This document shows positions 18,501 to 26,980 of a stretch of DNA of 50,631 nucleotides, in pieces. This stretch comes from Treponema sp. (GTDB taxonomy: Bacteria > Spirochaetota > Spirochaetia > Treponematales > Treponemataceae). Position numbers and translations under genes: made by a program. The notes below the pieces were generated by a model. The model worked only from the letters and a program-made list of their open reading frames with translations. It did no database searches and was not told the DNA's origin. Where the stretch lies: NCBI GenBank assembly GCA_017616165.1, contig JAFZYR010000005.1, positions 1 through 50,631 of the forward strand, read 5' to 3'. The number at the start of each line of letters is the position of its first letter. The first letter of the stretch is position 1.

Positions 18501-19919
18501 TCCCTGGTTGTTTTCGTCAATGTGCGAATAATCATTTACTTCAAAATCAAAATCAATGGAATCGGACTGAGGAATTACTCTTGCCTGAAGCGCTGTGAGT
18601 GAATGCTCCCCTATAAAAATCTGCGGAGAAAAGAGCATAAAGCCGGATTTATCCAGCGGGTCAAAATAAACCTCGGTTGAGACAACCTTTTTGTTTGGCA
18701 GTACATATTTTTCTAACGCCACAGTTCCGCTCAGCTGGGAGGTTTTAATTAAATAAGACAGGTCAAGCTGGGTATCTATATTTTCTCCGGTAACAGAAAG
18801 CTGCCTTACATCGACACGTCTGTCGTTTCCGCTAAGGTCTATAACTGCCTGGGCCCCCTGTGGGAAAAGGGACGGAGGAACAGCAACATTGCCGTTTACA
18901 TAGTAACCAAAGCCAGCCTCGTTTATGTTCAGGTCAAGACCGGCGCGTGCAGTTACACTAAGCTCTTTAAATTTCTGAAGATCCTTCTGGCTGGTGGCGT
19001 TTGAAATAACCGAAACAGGGCTTAAATTTTCGGTAACAAGCTTAAGTCCAAGCTGACCGGTAGCAAAATCAAAGTCGGCTCCTAAGTCTACAGGGATGAC
19101 ATTCTGAACTGTATGCAGCTCCAGCTTTTTTGAGGCATAAGAAACGAGGAAATTAAATTTATTAAATTTATATTTACTGAACGCAAAATTCGACAGATTG
19201 ATATAGGCATAAGAATTATCCAGGTTTCTGGTAAGTCTGCCGTTTACTGCAAGCGCTCCGTTTGTAGAAGCCTTAGCACCAAAGCTTGCGTCTACATCGC
19301 TTTTGAGGCTTACAGTTATATAATCTCTGCGTTCTGAGTTTAAAACTCTGATTTCCTTGACGAGCAAGGAAGAATTTATTGAGTCTTTATTGTATTTTAC
19401 CGTAAAATTTTTTAAGGTTATATTCTGTGGAATATAATCTATGAGCAGATTAAGCTGCTCGAATAATTCATCAAGGGCAGGCGGCTTTTTAACCTCCTCT
19501 GAAGCACTGTCGGGAGGCTGTTCTACAACATAGGCCTGAATAAAATCAATGAGCGGAACCGTATCAAGCACTACCCCGTCTATGGTAATTGATTTTACAA
19601 TGGATTCGTAATCGCCTTTTAAAAGCGGTATGAGCTTATATTTAATATGAGTGCTTTTTACCTGACCAATTATTCTCTGGTCCTTATCGCAGACCTTAAT
19701 TCCCTTTATTCCAAGATAGGCAAAAATAGAAGGAGATATTGATTCATAAGAAATTGTGAGCCCTGAATATTTTGTTACTGTCTGTGAAAATTTCTGGGTA
19801 TAGTTATCCAGCACCTTTTCCAGCCGGCGGAAAACCGGAACCGACAGGGCCAGAACCAGCATCAAAATAAAGAGAAAAACTGCACTGCTTATTTTTGCCA
19901 CAAGGGACAGCTTTTTCAT
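15516..19919 (-). CDS. tamB: TamB/AsmA-like translocation and lipid-transport protein
   Basis: 1467 residues. One N-terminal transmembrane anchor (about 9-30) is followed by a very long stretch of short beta-strands typical of the TamB/YhdP/AsmA beta-taco, and a conserved C-terminal DUF490 region (about 1150-1467; e.g. GDVAYLNRNFYIKEGSIKF and a final VSLSWKFTF strand). TamB spans the periplasm, meets a BamA-family barrel and is now seen as a phospholipid bridge. bamA follows within about 40 bp and no tamA-like second Omp85 is present in the window, so the partner is probably BamA itself. Confidence 0.9.
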   Translation of the reverse strand: MKKLSLVAKISSAVFLFILMLVLALSVPVFRRLEKVLDNYTQKFSQTVTKYSGLTISYESISPSIFAYLGIKGIKVCDKDQRIIGQVKSTHIKYKLIPLLKGDYESIVKSITIDGVVLDTVPLIDFIQAYVVEQPPDSASEEVKKPPALDELFEQLNLLIDYIPQNITLKNFTVKYNKDSINSSLLVKEIRVLNSERRDYITVSLKSDVDASFGAKASTNGALAVNGRLTRNLDNSYAYINLSNFAFSKYKFNKFNFLVSYASKKLELHTVQNVIPVDLGADFDFATGQLGLKLVTENLSPVSVISNATSQKDLQKFKELSVTARAGLDLNINEAGFGYYVNGNVAVPPSLFPQGAQAVIDLSGNDRRVDVRQLSVTGENIDTQLDLSYLIKTSQLSGTVALEKYVLPNKKVVSTEVYFDPLDKSGFMLFSPQIFIGEHSLTALQARVIPQSDSIDFDFEVNDYSHIDENNQGIIKIDGSYLTQSKYVQSSVSLESIYLETIMSLAAEILPQKEAEAVQSIVPTVKDFMFTGDAYVSTDFNSVSYNLPYLVLANTKKDNQLLFLSVNGNEQSVQLNRFNLIYGAFALDATASLDSMPGTQDKFYTLDMITSSIPYHFSGTIMPEIITVTGDYGTDAQVRLGKNNTLEGFASFTNLPFLINNSTYILSLNTDFDYTQEQGPQITLQHLQIEQDDPDTSVNPRLELSGSATKYGAQINDIAYTDLYSSLRGNSDITVNITDNILSSAGIQMNLRDDISDESLVIDASVSNPDMVELTAHNIINSLYVNAMIEASHFSLNRFMSVRNDNNELTASLYLSGTLEHPYATATVEKMSFLLNDEIVSSSGSLILEERDVTINDFILKGLIWKVSDVSGNLSLSDYTGKMTAQFSTVGEKNVVMPMILTIEDSYVPEGSAIPENLTAKLSCPNLSGTLFKKPMAFDLFVNYSKDFISFYSSDNVGMYGNLSQADGLYVSISCGDILSTEITGSFAKDNQFVKMSNVYVNLKGLLKNVTLDDLIMIDQGILKGSVTMYGPFDTPEFKGALSISNPVFQLPTVFTQRVSTEKILITAANNEFAVAEATYNLKNTPKFKMSSHVYMNKWSLDHFDARIASLDKQLVPVRLKIPMLTIAGDTECDFTVTFENNNLDYTGSFFVENLNIESNLTDLTNINYDVDWGDLTFSTNIKLSTGTHASLNFNPLLRCVFVPHTSVDCKINTASNLYQLDGSLLLKSGDVAYLNRNFYIKEGSIKFNPVDIANPQISLRAETREKDTDGNTIRIILSAENQYLLDFNPIFSSIPAKSENEIKLLLGQIVLADSDSVGNLVLSAGEYYLQSTLVRNMENKLRDLLNFDIFSVRTNILQNTINLSNQRNKTKELTIGNFFDNSTVYIGKYLGSALYADAMLNMSASNYHDVDYLSANSILFQPEFGLELELPVINIRWDMAWRLTPGAQLQSFVPATTVSLSWKFTF

Positions 19920-19925
19920 CTTTGC

Positions 19926-21263
19926 CTATGACTTCCTTAAAATATCCAGCGGCTTTTCCTTTCCGGCTTTAACAGAAGGAACTATAGAAACCAAAAGTGC
20001 CAGAACTACTGTAGCAAGGCTTATGAGCATAATCTGCATAAACGGCAGATCCACCGGAATCATCTGAAGATAATAAGCCGGATCCATAAGCTTAATTGCC
20101 TTAACTTCGGCGGCAGGCACTCCCTTTAAAAGATAACCAAATTTTGCAAAAGCATTAACAATTTTTTCTATAAAATTAACGATTGAGTTTGCATTTACTG
20201 CGGCAAGAAGCCCAAGTGGCAGCCCAATTGCAAGTCCGCCAAGCGCACAGGATATTCCTGTAATGATAAAAGAAAAGGTAATTCCCGAAGGAGTGGCGCC
20301 AATACTCTTGAGGATTGCAATTTCCTTACGGCGTTCCATCACAAGCATTACAATTGCCGAAGAAATATTAATGGAAGCAACCAGTACAATCAAAAGCATT
20401 ACAAAAACAAGCATTACCTTGGTAGAAGAAAAGTTTTCAAACTCGGCTTCGTGAACCTGGTCCCACCTGTAAAAGTTAGCGTATTTTCCGTTCTTAGTTT
20501 TGAGTTCCTTTTGAATGCGCACCAGATCCGGGGAATAGGCATCTGGAGTTTCAATCATAACGGTAAAGCTGGCATTTTCCAGGGAAATAAACTGATACAC
20601 TGTTTCAATCGGAACAAATACCCACAGTGCATCAAGCTCCTGATAGCCCGAAGAAACAATTGCACTTACTGTAAAAGAAGTAAGGCGCGGGCTTTGTTTT
20701 CCATTGTTAGTTTTAATTGTGATTATGCGGAAGGTGTCGCCGGCATGCAGCTCTAATAGCTCGGCCATTTTCTGCCCTATTACTGCATATTTGGCTGAAG
20801 CTTGAGAGTGTGAAAAATCCTGGACATTACCTTCTATTACGGTAAATAGTTCTTTAAAGGAGCTGTTTTTTTCAAAAATGTCCGGCTCAACGGCACGAAG
20901 CTGGGCACCGGTCCTCATCTTTTTTCCGGTTGCAAGCGCGGTTATGCCAATTTCCGGATATACATTAAGGACGCCATCAACTTCTTTATACTGCTGTGCG
21001 TATTGTATATAGGTTTGAGCCTGTGCAGCCTCCGGCAGTCTTGAAGAAACATAGGCCTGAACGTTGCTGGAAGAAAGCCCTATGATTCTCTGGGTCATTC
21101 CGGCAATCATTCCGTTTGTAACAGAAAGCACAACGACAAGAGGAATTATGCTTAGTCCTATGCACAAAAGCGCTCCCCAAAGGCTGCGTCTTGCAGAGGA
21201 TTTTTTTTCTGCACGCGGAAAAATGAGACTTTTTGCAAACATTAATGATGCGCCAAAGGTCAC
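19926..21263 (-). CDS. LolC/LolE-family lipoprotein-releasing ABC permease
   Basis: 445 residues. N-terminal transmembrane helix, a large periplasmic MacB-type domain (about 60-270), then three more helices ending VLALLVSIVPSVKAGKEKPLDILRKS, the usual MacB/FtsX layout. The start is a GTG whose G overlaps the lolD stop (TAGTG); AGGAGG sits about 9 bases ahead of it, so this start is well supported. Together with LolD and the second permease it should extract lipoproteins from the inner membrane. I cannot tell LolC from LolE by sequence alone. Confidence 0.88.
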   Translation of the reverse strand: MTFGASLMFAKSLIFPRAEKKSSARRSLWGALLCIGLSIIPLVVVLSVTNGMIAGMTQRIIGLSSSNVQAYVSSRLPEAAQAQTYIQYAQQYKEVDGVLNVYPEIGITALATGKKMRTGAQLRAVEPDIFEKNSSFKELFTVIEGNVQDFSHSQASAKYAVIGQKMAELLELHAGDTFRIITIKTNNGKQSPRLTSFTVSAIVSSGYQELDALWVFVPIETVYQFISLENASFTVMIETPDAYSPDLVRIQKELKTKNGKYANFYRWDQVHEAEFENFSSTKVMLVFVMLLIVLVASINISSAIVMLVMERRKEIAILKSIGATPSGITFSFIITGISCALGGLAIGLPLGLLAAVNANSIVNFIEKIVNAFAKFGYLLKGVPAAEVKAIKLMDPAYYLQMIPVDLPFMQIMLISLATVVLALLVSIVPSVKAGKEKPLDILRKS

Positions 21264-21970
21264 TACCGCTTTCCTCCTAAATCTATCTGCTCAAGCCTTC
21301 CGCTGCTTATTTTATAGCAAAAGTCTCCCTTGGCTGCGAGTGAAAGGTCATGTGTTACCAGTAAAAGAGTTTTATTGTATTTTTCTACCATTGAAAAAAG
21401 GAGTTCTCCAATCAAAGCTGCATTTGCAGGGTCAAGGTTACCTGTAGGTTCATCTGCCAGAATAAGTGTTGGATCATTTATGAGGGAACGGGCAACCGCT
21501 ACCCTCTGGCGTTCTCCACCCGAAAGCTGGGAAGGAAGATGGTCCTTGCGTTCATAAACTCCTACATCCTGCAAAAGCTTTTCTGCCTTTTCGATGGCTT
21601 CTTTTTTGGGAAGCCCCGCAATAAGCGCCGGCATATATACATTTTCAAGCGCAGTAAAATCCTTTAAAAGATAATGAAACTGGAAAATCAATCCCAGAAA
21701 GCTTGAACGATATTCAGAAATTTCTGTTTCGCTTAATTTATTAAGATTCCATTTTCCTGCGGTAACAGTGCCCGAGGTAATTTTATCTATTCCGCCAATT
21801 ATATTCAAAAGCGTACTTTTTCCGCTGCCGCTTTCGCCAACAATAACAAGCTTGGTACCTTCCTTAACGGTAAGGTTAAGCCCCTTAAGGACGGTGAGCC
21901 TTTCGCTGTCTGAAACATAGGTTTTTTCAAGGTCTTTTATTTCTATAATTGTTTTATCCGAATTACTCAT
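21263..21970 (-). CDS. lolD: lipoprotein-releasing ABC transporter ATPase LolD
   Basis: 235 residues. Walker A GESGSGKST (45-53), Q-loop LIFQFHYLLKDFTALENV, ABC signature LSGGERQRVAVARSL, Walker B LILADEPTGNLDP and the switch LLVTHDLSLA. The FQFHYLLKDFTALENVYMPAL phrase is characteristic of LolD. It powers release of outer-membrane lipoproteins and lies between, and overlaps, both permease genes. Confidence 0.93.
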   Translation of the reverse strand: MSNSDKTIIEIKDLEKTYVSDSERLTVLKGLNLTVKEGTKLVIVGESGSGKSTLLNIIGGIDKITSGTVTAGKWNLNKLSETEISEYRSSFLGLIFQFHYLLKDFTALENVYMPALIAGLPKKEAIEKAEKLLQDVGVYERKDHLPSQLSGGERQRVAVARSLINDPTLILADEPTGNLDPANAALIGELLFSMVEKYNKTLLLVTHDLSLAAKGDFCYKISSGRLEQIDLGGKR

Positions 21971-23291
21971 GATGAAGAACCTCCGCTACCGTCATTTTCA
22001 ATACATTTTTACTTGCCACCCAGGAAGCCAGAAGTGGAGAAGCAATTCCAAAAAGCGCTATCATTACTACTTCACGGAAAAATATTCTTGCCGGAATATT
22101 TGCATATACCGCATAAGACGAATTTTCCTGTATGTAAACAAGGTTTGCACGGTTAAAGATTGCCGTTACTGCATACTGAAGCCAGTACATAAGTCTCGCG
22201 GCCGCATTAAACATAAAACCGGTATTAACACTTAATAAAAGTCCTAGAATAACGCCGAAAAAAGCACCAATTGCACCGGTTGTAAAGCCCCGTACAATAA
22301 AAATTGCCTTTATATCTTTATTTTCGGCACCTATTGCAGAAAAAATTGCTATTTCGCCACGCCGTTCATAAACAAGACGACGCATTCCGTTATATATGTT
22401 TATGCCTACTACTACAAAAATGAGCGCAACCAGCAGCAAAAGCATATTTTTTTCTATTCTAAGTGCGCCAAAAAAGGTTTTATTATAGTCACGCCAGGAC
22501 TGAACCTGAGCATAAGGTGCATTTTTCTGCAGAGCCGCAGTTACCCTTGCATCCTCCTGAGAGTTTTTAAGCTTTATGCCGTAGATTTTCTGTGCATCCT
22601 TGCCAAAGTATTTTTCACCCGCCTCCTGACTGATAAAGCAGTAGGAGCTGTTTATGTCGGAATAACCTGTTTTGAACAAGCCGGTTATGACAAAGGTACG
22701 GTCCTGGCTCAAAAGCGTTACATCATTGCCGCCGCTCAATACCAGAAAATTAACTGTCTCGCCTATTCCAACCCGCAGCTGTCGCGCAAGCGTGTATCCA
22801 AGCACTATTGAATCGGGATGTGAAAGATCAAAGCTGCCTGCCACAAGCTGAACTTCCTTATTAAAGCCCGCATCATTCTGATATACAGCAGGGTCTATTG
22901 CCCTTACCATTGCGGCACTTTCTTTACCGGTTTCGTCGGTCATAAGGGTCTGCGCTTCGTAAAAGGAGGTAACCGAAAGAATGCCCTTATTATCTGTACA
23001 CAATTCTACAAATTCCTTCTGCTTTTGCTCCGGGACCTCTGTTACCCTAAGATGATAGGAAGAAACCTCCATTATGGCATCTATAAAGTTCATCTGAAAA
23101 CCGTTCATTATGCTTATTACGGTGATAAGAGTCATAACACCAAAGCAAATACCAAGTGTAGCAAGTATGGAAGTTACGGCAGAACGACCTTTTCTGTCCA
23201 CCCTTGCAAAACGGTTAGAAACTGTATAAATCCAGTTGAACTTTGAGAATAATGTATTTTTTTTACTCGGCTTTTCCTTCCGGTTTTTCAT
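21963..23291 (-). CDS. LolC/LolE-family lipoprotein-releasing ABC permease
   Basis: About 442 residues; the same four-helix MacB/FtsX layout as the other permease, with a periplasmic domain at about 80-300 and C-terminal helices. A frame exists from a double ATG at 23321, but no ribosome site precedes it; the ATG at 23291 has AAGGGAAAAGG ahead and starts a lysine-rich cytoplasmic tail before the first helix. Both choices overlap the end of the upstream lipoprotein gene. It ends 8 bases inside lolD. Two distinct permeases imply a LolCDE heterocomplex rather than a LolF-type homodimer. Confidence 0.87.
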   Translation of the reverse strand: MKNRKEKPSKKNTLFSKFNWIYTVSNRFARVDRKGRSAVTSILATLGICFGVMTLITVISIMNGFQMNFIDAIMEVSSYHLRVTEVPEQKQKEFVELCTDNKGILSVTSFYEAQTLMTDETGKESAAMVRAIDPAVYQNDAGFNKEVQLVAGSFDLSHPDSIVLGYTLARQLRVGIGETVNFLVLSGGNDVTLLSQDRTFVITGLFKTGYSDINSSYCFISQEAGEKYFGKDAQKIYGIKLKNSQEDARVTAALQKNAPYAQVQSWRDYNKTFFGALRIEKNMLLLLVALIFVVVGINIYNGMRRLVYERRGEIAIFSAIGAENKDIKAIFIVRGFTTGAIGAFFGVILGLLLSVNTGFMFNAAARLMYWLQYAVTAIFNRANLVYIQENSSYAVYANIPARIFFREVVMIALFGIASPLLASWVASKNVLKMTVAEVLHHE

Positions 23292-24408
23292 AGACCTTTT
23301 CCCTTGTCTTAACTCCATCATTCATATATACATCGCGAACCTTTGTATAATCTTCATACCAGGTTGTAACGCTTGAGTGCGAATCAAAGAAAATTGTAGT
23401 AGCATAATTTCCTTTTTCGCCGTATTCGGTTTTTATTTTAAGACTGCCGTTTTCGTAATATTCATAAATATCTGCACCCTCATTATAAATGAATTTCTGC
23501 ATTTTTTCATTTACAGGGGCAGCTTTATCGCCATCCTTACCATATTCTGCTATTACTTCTTGTGTTACGCGCTTTTCTTCATCATATTTCCAGGTGGTTT
23601 TAGACAAAAGCCGGTCTGACTCTTTGTCCTTTACAGAATATTTCAAAGCCTCTGTTACTAAACCATCGGAATTCAATTTGGAAACAAGCTTGTAGTCATT
23701 ATTCTGAACAGTTTTTGAAGCTGCAGTCTTTGAGTCTCCGGTGTATTCATAAAGCTCAAGACCTGTTATGGCGGCATTGTCAACCGATTCCATTTTCCAA
23801 AGCTCTTTTTTTACCAGCCTGTACAAAGAATCATAAAAAAGTCTGATTGCAGTTTTACCTGAATAATGAACTAATACCGAAGAATCTGTTTTATGCTGCG
23901 GAATAAAAAGCTCGTTTCCAAACTGCAGTATTTTTAACTGGCCTGTAGAATCTTTAAATACCTTTTCTATCTGGGCAGCATTTTCTACTACAGGACCGTC
24001 CTCGGTTTCTTCAATAATTGGAGGAGCTATAAGGCTTTCGTCCTCGAGCATGGAAAAGATTTCTTCTCCCATACGGGCTTCTTCCAGGGCAAGCAGAACC
24101 TCATCTACCCATTCTCCGTTATCAAGGGCATCGCTGTAAAAGCCTGTGGAATCCATTATTCCCCGGCTCCATGGATTGCAAAGCTCAAACAGATAACCTT
24201 TAAAGCCTTTTGTATAAACGTGTGTATACATGAGGTTATCAAAAAGCACCGGAGTTTTGTGTGCAAACAGCTGGTCTACAATAAATTCAAGATTTTTTAC
24301 ATGCTGTTTGGAATAAGCTTGCGGCAGGTTTCCTGTTTCTGTTTTTTTATGAGAACACGAACTGAATAAAACAAAAAGCAATGCAATTGCCCAAAAAAGC
24401 TTTTTCAA
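23263..24408 (-). CDS. lipoprotein of unknown function with tandem strand repeats
   Basis: 381 residues with a lipoprotein signal (LFVLFSSCSH, lipobox FSSC). The N-terminal half is acidic. The C-terminal half consists of repeated short beta units (WKYDEEKRV, FIYNEGADIYEYYENGSLKIKTEYG, TTWYEDYTKV) that resemble antitoxin-like/YD or MORN-type strand repeats of surface proteins. Its gene immediately precedes and overlaps lolE, so the product is made alongside the machine that would export it. No enzyme motif is visible; the family is unknown to me. Confidence 0.75.
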   Translation of the reverse strand: MKKLFWAIALLFVLFSSCSHKKTETGNLPQAYSKQHVKNLEFIVDQLFAHKTPVLFDNLMYTHVYTKGFKGYLFELCNPWSRGIMDSTGFYSDALDNGEWVDEVLLALEEARMGEEIFSMLEDESLIAPPIIEETEDGPVVENAAQIEKVFKDSTGQLKILQFGNELFIPQHKTDSSVLVHYSGKTAIRLFYDSLYRLVKKELWKMESVDNAAITGLELYEYTGDSKTAASKTVQNNDYKLVSKLNSDGLVTEALKYSVKDKESDRLLSKTTWKYDEEKRVTQEVIAEYGKDGDKAAPVNEKMQKFIYNEGADIYEYYENGSLKIKTEYGEKGNYATTIFFDSHSSVTTWYEDYTKVRDVYMNDGVKTREKVYEKPEGKAE

Positions 24409-24418
24409 AACCGGCGGC

Positions 24419-25288
24419 CTATAATCCTAAAAAGTCATCTATATAATTTTCGGGATTAAAAACAGAAATATCATCATATTTTTCTCCCGTACAGACATAG
24501 GCTACAGGTATGCCAAGCTCCCGTCCTATTGAAACGGCAACTCCACCCTTGGCGGTCGAATCGTATTTTGTCATTATTATGGCATCAACTCCTACGGCTT
24601 CGTTAAAAACCTCGGCCTGACGCAGTGCATTCTGTCCTGTAGTTGCATCTATTACAATTATCTTTTTATAACAGCCTTCATCTGCCTTAAGCTGGCAGGT
24701 TTTGTTTATCTTTTGAAGCTCGCGCACAAGATTTTCTTTATTATGGAGTCGGCCTGCTGTATCTGCAAGCACAAGCCCCTGCCCCTTGGCACGAACAGCC
24801 TCTGCAGCATCAAAAACTACTGCACTTGGATCCGACCCATGCTGATGGCTTATTACTCTAACACCTGTTTTTTCGGCATGCATTGCAAGCTGTTCAATGG
24901 CAGCGGCACGGAAGGTATCGGCAGAAGCAAGCACTACGTTTGTATTTTTTGCAGCATAAAGCTTTGCCATTTTTGCAACCGAGGTTGTTTTACCAACTCC
25001 GTTTACTCCAAGAATCATCCAGATATTTGTTTTTCCCTCCTGCGGCTCAAGCTCTACAGCCTTTACGCTCTGTAAAAGAAGGGTCTTTAATTCCTGTATT
25101 ATCTGTTCCTGATCAGTGATTTTTTTACTGCGGCAGATATCCTCAAGCTCATCAACTATCTGATAGGCGGTTTTGGCACCTATATCTCCTTCTACAAGAA
25201 TATCTATAAGCTCCTCATAAAAGTCGTCAGTCAGAGCTGTTTTTTTCTTAAAGAGTGCAAGAAATTTTTCTCCAAAAGATTTTTTCAT
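24419..25288 (-). CDS. ftsY: signal recognition particle receptor FtsY
   Basis: 289 residues. N domain (1-85) plus G domain with G1 GVNGVGKTTSVAK (94-106), DTFRAAAIEQL, G3 DTAGR, TKYDSTAKGG and a final amphipathic NPENYIDDFLGL. It receives SRP-ribosome complexes at the inner membrane. The acidic A domain of E. coli FtsY is missing, as in many short FtsY proteins. The 10-bp gap to the downstream lipoprotein gene suggests a shared message. Confidence 0.95.
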   Translation of the reverse strand: MKKSFGEKFLALFKKKTALTDDFYEELIDILVEGDIGAKTAYQIVDELEDICRSKKITDQEQIIQELKTLLLQSVKAVELEPQEGKTNIWMILGVNGVGKTTSVAKMAKLYAAKNTNVVLASADTFRAAAIEQLAMHAEKTGVRVISHQHGSDPSAVVFDAAEAVRAKGQGLVLADTAGRLHNKENLVRELQKINKTCQLKADEGCYKKIIVIDATTGQNALRQAEVFNEAVGVDAIIMTKYDSTAKGGVAVSIGRELGIPVAYVCTGEKYDDISVFNPENYIDDFLGL

Positions 25289-25306
25289 TATTTACCCCTT
25301 AGTAAT

Positions 25307-26980
25307 TTATTCTTCTATAAGCAAAGGCTCATCTGCCTGTTCAGCTTCTTCTGTCTGTGCAGTCTGATCAGCTTGTTCAGCTTGTTCTGTCTGGTCGGCA
25401 GCTTGCGGTGGCTGTTCTTCCTTTACCGGTGCCGGTATGTAATTTGTCTGAAGGCTCGTAGAAACCGGAAGCACACTGTTTGCAGCTGTAAAGTATCTGT
25501 AAAGCTCAAAGGCAAACCACACCGCACAGGCAATGGAAATGCCGGAAGAAATATTGGAAGCCAAAACCCATTTATTTGCGGTACTTATCTTTTCATTAAG
25601 ATTATCAATCTTTTTCTGCTTTTGAGGGTCTGCAAGAATAGCCTTGTAGCTTTTTACTGTTCCGCTGCAAATAATAGTAGGAATAAGCGAAGTTACAAGA
25701 ATACTGTAGGAAAGATACATTTCGCGGCGGCGTTTTTCTATAAAGTCGGTATGATTTACGGTTTTTAATTTTGCGGTATAAAGGCCATCCTCTATAATCT
25801 TATTTTCCGGAATATAAAAATAAGCCGTATTTTTGTCTTCGGTAATAAATTCTCCAAGAACTGCATTTCCGTTTATAACGATACGGCCCTTTCCATCGGT
25901 CAAAGCTTGTGCAGAGGAGCCGTTTATCAAAAAGGAGCCGCCCAGCTCCTTGTGAGAGCCAAGATAAATTGTTGTTTCTTCTGTCTTTACAAGATTTACA
26001 GTTATAAGATAGCTTTGGCCGCCTTCAAAATAATAACTGGTTCCGGCATTTTTATAGCCTTCGGCAGTAAACTGAATAAAATGAACCCCCGAATCAATTG
26101 TAAATTCTGAATCAAGGTTATTGATAAGAATATCGTCTATATAGGTTTTCTGAACCTCAAGCGCCTGTTGGGGTTCTATATTAATTTTAATTGTACAGGG
26201 CATAGCCGCTGCAAGCTCTGGTGTAAGCTTACTTGCTATACTTGCGGCCATAAGGTCTGCGTCATCAAGAGAGCCAACCTCTGTTATTACGGCAATCTGT
26301 TTTGCGCCAGGAAAAACATGTGCATATACAGTAAGCGACATGTATTCATCAAAGGCGGTAATGCTTCCGGTTATAAGACAGTTTATATTTGCCTTTAAAA
26401 CCTCTTCTTCAAAAAGACTGCTAGTAAGGCCAAGCAGCTGAGCATCCTTAGAAGGTGTAAAAAGCGAAGAAATATCCTTTTTATACAGAACAATTTTTTC
26501 TGAGACAGAAGCACCGGTTGCAACAGAAGCAGCCTGCACTTCATTTTGCTCTGCAGCTTTTTTCTGCTTTTCAAGATTTGCGGCAAGCTTATCCTTTATA
26601 TCCTTGATTTTTTTATCTTCTTCTGCAATCTTTTTTTCAAGCTCGCGTGCACTGTAATTTTGTGTTACCAGACTGTCACGCCTTTTAACCTCTGCCGAAA
26701 GCTGAAGAAAAAGCGATTTATTATCCTGTTTGATTGTATAAAGCTCACGTTCAAGTCTTTCATCCTCCGTTACGTTTCGGTAAAGTCCGGAGCTTAGCTT
26801 TTCCAGAATGCGTGCAGGAAACATCTGGGCTACACCCTCAGAAACAGAATCTGACTGATTGCGGGTAAAAGAAAATTTTTGTGCACCCAAGGTCCATTCT
26901 GTTTGTGAGCTTGAAGCAGCCCATAGACTGCAGGAGAAAATTAAAAATATTACAAATAAAAGACTAGACTTCCTCGTCAT
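25307..26980 (-). CDS. exported PEGA-like envelope protein with C-terminal membrane helices
   Basis: About 557 residues from the ATG at 26980, which has GGGGAAG ahead and opens a clear signal peptide (MTRKSSLLFVIFLIFSCSLWA). A coiled coil (about 100-150, E/K-rich) is followed by a lipoprotein-like alpha/beta region and a PEGA-type beta-sandwich (FIQFTAEGYKNAG, about 290-360). Two hydrophobic helices follow (about 435-455 and 490-510), then a Q/E/A low-complexity tail. The start lies inside the final codons of prfB (17-base overlap). A frame reaching back to 27025 exists but would sit wholly within prfB. Function unknown; probably an envelope structural protein. Confidence 0.75.
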   Translation of the reverse strand: MTRKSSLLFVIFLIFSCSLWAASSSQTEWTLGAQKFSFTRNQSDSVSEGVAQMFPARILEKLSSGLYRNVTEDERLERELYTIKQDNKSLFLQLSAEVKRRDSLVTQNYSARELEKKIAEEDKKIKDIKDKLAANLEKQKKAAEQNEVQAASVATGASVSEKIVLYKKDISSLFTPSKDAQLLGLTSSLFEEEVLKANINCLITGSITAFDEYMSLTVYAHVFPGAKQIAVITEVGSLDDADLMAASIASKLTPELAAAMPCTIKINIEPQQALEVQKTYIDDILINNLDSEFTIDSGVHFIQFTAEGYKNAGTSYYFEGGQSYLITVNLVKTEETTIYLGSHKELGGSFLINGSSAQALTDGKGRIVINGNAVLGEFITEDKNTAYFYIPENKIIEDGLYTAKLKTVNHTDFIEKRRREMYLSYSILVTSLIPTIICSGTVKSYKAILADPQKQKKIDNLNEKISTANKWVLASNISSGISIACAVWFAFELYRYFTAANSVLPVSTSLQTNYIPAPVKEEQPPQAADQTEQAEQADQTAQTEEAEQADEPLLIEE

